Source: Cochliopodium minus (Eukaryota > Discosea > Himatismenida > Cochliopodiidae). Taken from it: 11,047 bases of DNA. Under the pieces are notes generated by a model that searched no databases, had not been told where the DNA came from, and was given only the letters and a program-made list of their open reading frames with translations. Below are positions 8,681 to 11,047 of the stretch, piece after piece. The position numbers and the translations under genes are program-made. Within the stretch, counting starts at the first letter, position 1. Each line of letters begins with the position of its first letter. The stretch is from contig JAMYWO010000646.1 in NCBI GenBank assembly GCA_024220525.1, positions 1 through 11,047 on the forward strand. The letters are read 5' to 3'.

Positions 8681-10318
8681 TCAAATAAAAACACTGACGA
8701 AAACCGATTGTCCAATGTTCAAAGTGCTGTCATTATTTTTGTTTGGTTATTTTACAGTGAAAAGGAAAAAAAAAATTTTTAAAAAAAAAGATTTACGCAT
8801 GATACCAGTAGTCAGGAAGATAGAACAAATCACCTTTATTGCATACACATTGCAATGGTTTTTCTTCAGGAGAAAAAGTTGGGACAACTAAATAAAAAAT
8901 ATTTCAAATTAATTTTAGAGAATAAAAATAAAATGATATAAAAATAAATAAAGACCTTCTCTTAGCCAAGATATAGTCGAAGCATCTTTGTCAAATTTTG
9001 GGGTACGTCCAGGAGGGTACAAGAACCATCTTTTTTTCCCATATGTTACCTCGGTGAATACTTATAAAAAAAAAATCAACCAATTCCCACTTATATATAT
9101 ATATATAAAAAAAAAAATTACCAGCCCCATGCGTATGGAAAGGAACACCAGCACCTTTTAAAAATTGTAAAGAGATTTGTCTTTATATAATTTATTTTTT
9201 ATTTTTTTGTAATTATTTTTTTATTTTTTTTTTTTTAATTATTTGATAATTTTTATTTTTCATTTTTTTATTAAATTTCTTTACCAGTTCCAGAAAGTCC
9301 CCACGCAACAGTTCTCCTGGTAGTTTTTCCCATATATTTTTTAGGAAAAACATAAGTGTCGAACAAAGAGTTCATGTCTTCCCAATTATTATCTCCAAAG
9401 TGATACACTGTAGACAACCCGCTCATATTTCTTAAAAAAAATTTGATATTTTTTTTTTTGATATTATTTTTATTTTTTTGATTTTATTTTTGATTTTTTT
9501 TTGATTTTTTTTGTTTTTTTTATTTTAAAGAGATTTTTTTATTTCTTACAAGTTTTGTGGGTCCATTTGGTTTTGAATGTAGTTTTCTAGAGTGGATTCG
9601 ACTTTGTCGTAAGAATTTGTGTTGGCTTTACGATCAAATAAAAGTTTAAAAAAGGATTAATAAAGAAAACAATAAAATACGAAATGTACACAATTAAATA
9701 TGAAAAAAAATAAAACTAAAATTTAAATAACAAACAAATTTAAAAATAAAACAGAAATTTCACATTTTTTTTTATGAAATTTCACATTTTTTTTTCATGA
9801 AAACTTTAAACAAAATAAAAAGATTAAATTATTTTTATATAATTTTTTTAATTAATTAATAATTGATTGTAAAAATTTTTTTATGATAAAATTCAAACCC
9901 GTGGCCAAGAGAATTTTCGATTTTCCCCAGTTCTCTCTATTAAATCATAAAAAATTAAAATTTTTTTTGATTGTATTATTGTTTACAATAATTTTTCTTT
10001 GGTGCATAATTCAGAGAAGAGGGGATTATTGTCTTTCACTGCATTTCTTATCATCACGGGCTTTTTATTCCAATACTCGCTATAAAATTCCTCTTCTGAT
10101 AAATCTTCCGCCCTCACCTCGAAATCGCATCCCTCATGGTCTATATCCTCATAGATACTATCTATGCACCATCCCCCATCATATGTCGTGCAATTCTGAT
10201 GGAGGAATTGAATGTCTTTGTTGGAGGCGAAATTTATATCTTCGCATTTGATCATCGGAAGAGATGATATCAATATCAAACATAATATAGAATACAATCT
10301 CACTTTTGAAGTTTCCAT
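8681..10318 (-). CDS. JMJD8-like JmjC-domain protein of the ER lumen, 8 exons, 288 aa
   Basis: Exons 10318-9987, 9936-9899, 9625-9550, 9430-9285, 9154-9122, 9060-8956, 8887-8797, 8726-8681; seven GT-AG introns (50-273 nt) all keep the frame. Residues 1-25 form a signal peptide with a hydrophobic core (LYSILCLILISSLPMI) ending near KCED. The rest follows JMJD8 block by block: YWNKKPVMIRNA, LLATANTNSYDKVE, YHFGDNNW, SGTGAGVPFHTHG, EVTYGKKRWFLYPPG, STISWLRE, YLPDYWYHATLNIGQSVFVSVF. Candidate metal ligands are H204, H206 and H273; the usual HxD/E of active JmjC oxygenases reads HxH. Animal JMJD8 lies in the ER lumen and has no firmly established reaction. Small exons (33, 38, 46 nt) were placed by frame and family match. 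There is no clear KDEL signal; the protein ends SVFVSVFI. Confidence 0.88.
9754..9797. repeat. Two-copy tandem repeat of 22 bp inside JMJD8-like intron 2
   Basis: GAAATTTCACAT followed by a T-run occurs twice, at 9754-9775 and 9776-9797, differing only in the last two bases. It lies in the 273-nt intron 9626-9898 and does not touch coding sequence. It looks like simple slippage or a local duplication. Confidence 0.8.
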
Positions 10319-10599
10319 TTTTTTTTTTTTTATTTTTCTTAGTTAAAAAAATTGACCCAAAATGACTCATTCAAAAAAAAAAAATTAAAAATTGGTCTCA
10401 TGATTTGTAAATTGAGATTGAAACAAGTTTTAATAAAAATTTGTTTAAAATCTTATATCATAAATTCTAAATTTAATTTTCTTTAATATTCACTATCTCA
10501 AAGCTTGTTCGAAATTTGAAACCAATGCACAAACAATTCCACCATGTTAACAGCAAAATGCTTTTCAATCAAATAAAAATAAAATGAAAAGGTAAATAA
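10319..10599. promoter_or_regulatory. Upstream region of the JMJD8-like gene, with a perfect bZIP-type site
   Basis: ATGACTCAT at 10362-10370 is an exact Gcn4/AP-1-type palindrome, about 44 bp upstream of the ATG at 10318. A T-run (10320-10331 on plus) directly precedes the start. The rest, 10380-10599, is AT-rich; 10500-10599 has weak resemblance to the pseudokinase coding strand and may be the decayed upstream part of the fragment at 10600. Function of the bZIP site is inferred. Confidence 0.45.
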
Positions 10600-10676
10600 T
10601 TGCTTATTCAAAGATCCACTCAAGAGACCTTTCATTTCTGACATTAATAAGGTTTTTTGGATCAACTCTGAATAAT
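10600..10676 (+). pseudogene. Duplicated 3' fragment of the pseudokinase gene
   Basis: The plus strand here reads CLFKDPLKRPFISDINKVF followed by WINSE and TAA, matching the last 25 codons of the pseudokinase with one Ile to Phe change. Upstream the frame runs only to a TAA at 10580-10582, and no start, kinase motifs or splice site connects it to a gene. It is a fragment, possibly with decayed similarity continuing to about 10520. The near-perfect codons suggest the duplication is recent. Confidence 0.8.
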
Positions 10677-10813
10677 TCACTTTTTTTCTCTTTTTTATTT
10701 TTTCTGTGAGATAGTTGTGAAATAGGCTAAAATTAAATAATATTGATAACAAAACAAATAGTTTACATGGTTGGAAGATATTGACAATATGGGATTCATT
10801 TTGATTCATTTAT
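10600..10813. repeat. Right inner inverted-repeat copy
   Basis: This is the reverse complement of 55-275 at over 90 % identity. It differs by scattered substitutions and an 8-nt deletion at about 10775 relative to the left arm. It ends at TCATTTAT, where similarity stops abruptly. It contains the duplicated 3' end of the pseudokinase gene and its flank. Confidence 0.9.
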
Positions 10814-10942
10814 CATAAGGGGAAATTTTTTTTTCTTTTTTAATATGTACCTCCAGACACATATTTTTAATACGATAAAAAAAATCATTCATCTCTATAT
10901 TGGAGATATAACTTCTACTATACAATTAATATTATATACAGT
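10814..10942. other. Unique spacer between the two right-hand repeat copies
   Basis: This 129-bp AT-rich stretch has no counterpart in the left arm. No open frame or RNA structure is supported; a short imperfect hairpin (ATCTC...GAGAT) occurs at about 10890-10910. It separates the inner copy from the outer terminal copy. Confidence 0.6.
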
Positions 10943-11047
10943 GTTGGATGGTTCGAAGATTTTGACAATATGGGATTCATTTTGATTCATCTATTTTCTA
11001 AATTTTTTTTTTGGTATTCCAAGAATAAAAGAATAAAGAAAGAAAAA
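10943..11047. repeat. Right outer terminal inverted repeat
   Basis: This is the reverse complement of bases 1-105, with about three mismatches and one indel, ending within one base of the window end. The block corresponding to left positions 55-105 is therefore present three times: once on the left and twice on the right (about 10765-10813 and 10943-10995). Confidence 0.92.

Noticed and set aside
9093-9110. Short AT dinucleotide run in JMJD8-like intron 5
   Set aside because: It is a small microsatellite in an AT-rich intron with no further structure.
9883-10251. 122-codon plus-strand open frame across JMJD8 exons 1-2
   Set aside because: It runs through an intron and two exons of the minus-strand gene whose translation matches JMJD8 precisely.
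10498-10809. 103-codon open frame on the minus strand in the right repeat
   Set aside because: It is antisense to the duplicated pseudokinase fragment, the corresponding left-arm frame is broken early, and the translation shows no family pattern.
1-11047. Polinton/Maverick-like or other large TIR transposon or virus
   Set aside because: No transposase, integrase, DNA polymerase, capsid or packaging gene is present; all five genes are intron-containing cellular types.
1-11047. tRNA, rRNA, CRISPR arrays or bacterial operon signals
   Set aside because: No cloverleaf, rRNA core sequence or regular repeat-spacer array was found, and the gene structures are eukaryotic.

Overview
The window is nuclear DNA from an AT-rich unicellular eukaryote. 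Genes are interrupted by T-rich spliceosomal introns (mostly GT-AG, 47-326 nt), TAA and TGA both end genes (standard code), and no bacterial signals are present. The protein set (a USP20/33-type deubiquitinase, JMJD8, a CAP C-terminal domain, AMN1-like LRRs, a pseudokinase) fits a protist; amoebozoan, rhizarian or early fungal origin cannot be separated from this sequence alone.

Layout: five intron-containing genes on strictly alternating strands. (1) 1419->200 (-) is a predicted nuclear pseudokinase with 4 exons and 344 aa. (2) 1911->5446 (+) is a ubiquitin-specific protease with 10 exons and 694 aa, ordered ZnF-UBP, USP catalytic domain, DUSP, DUSP, which is the USP20/USP33 architecture. 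(3) 6205->5579 (-) is a stand-alone C-CAP domain protein with 2 exons and 184 aa. (4) 6844->8516 (+) is a leucine-rich-repeat protein of AMN1/F-box style with 3 exons and 493 aa. (5) 10318->8681 (-) is a JMJD8-like ER-lumenal JmjC protein with 8 exons and 288 aa. Exon models were built by hand from splice sites, reading frame and family motifs; every junction keeps the frame.

The alternation creates two divergent promoter regions (1420-1910 and 6206-6843) and two short convergent 3' regions (5447-5578 and 8517-8680). In the first convergent region the poly(A) signals of both genes lie within 15 bp. The genes do not form one pathway. The USP and LRR genes could both belong to ubiquitin biology, but that is inference.

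The most unusual large-scale feature is that the window ends are inverted copies of each other. Bases 1-105 match the reverse complement of 10943-11047 at about 96 %. A second, inner inverted copy (10600-10813) matches 55-275 and carries the last 25 codons of the pseudokinase as a pseudogene fragment. This may be a real inverted duplication or fold-back, or an assembly that stopped inside a repeat. No transposase or other mobile-element gene is present. I do not see a new multi-gene system here. The points most worth following up are the inverted ends, the degenerate kinase, the stand-alone C-CAP, and the HxH metal site of the JmjC protein.
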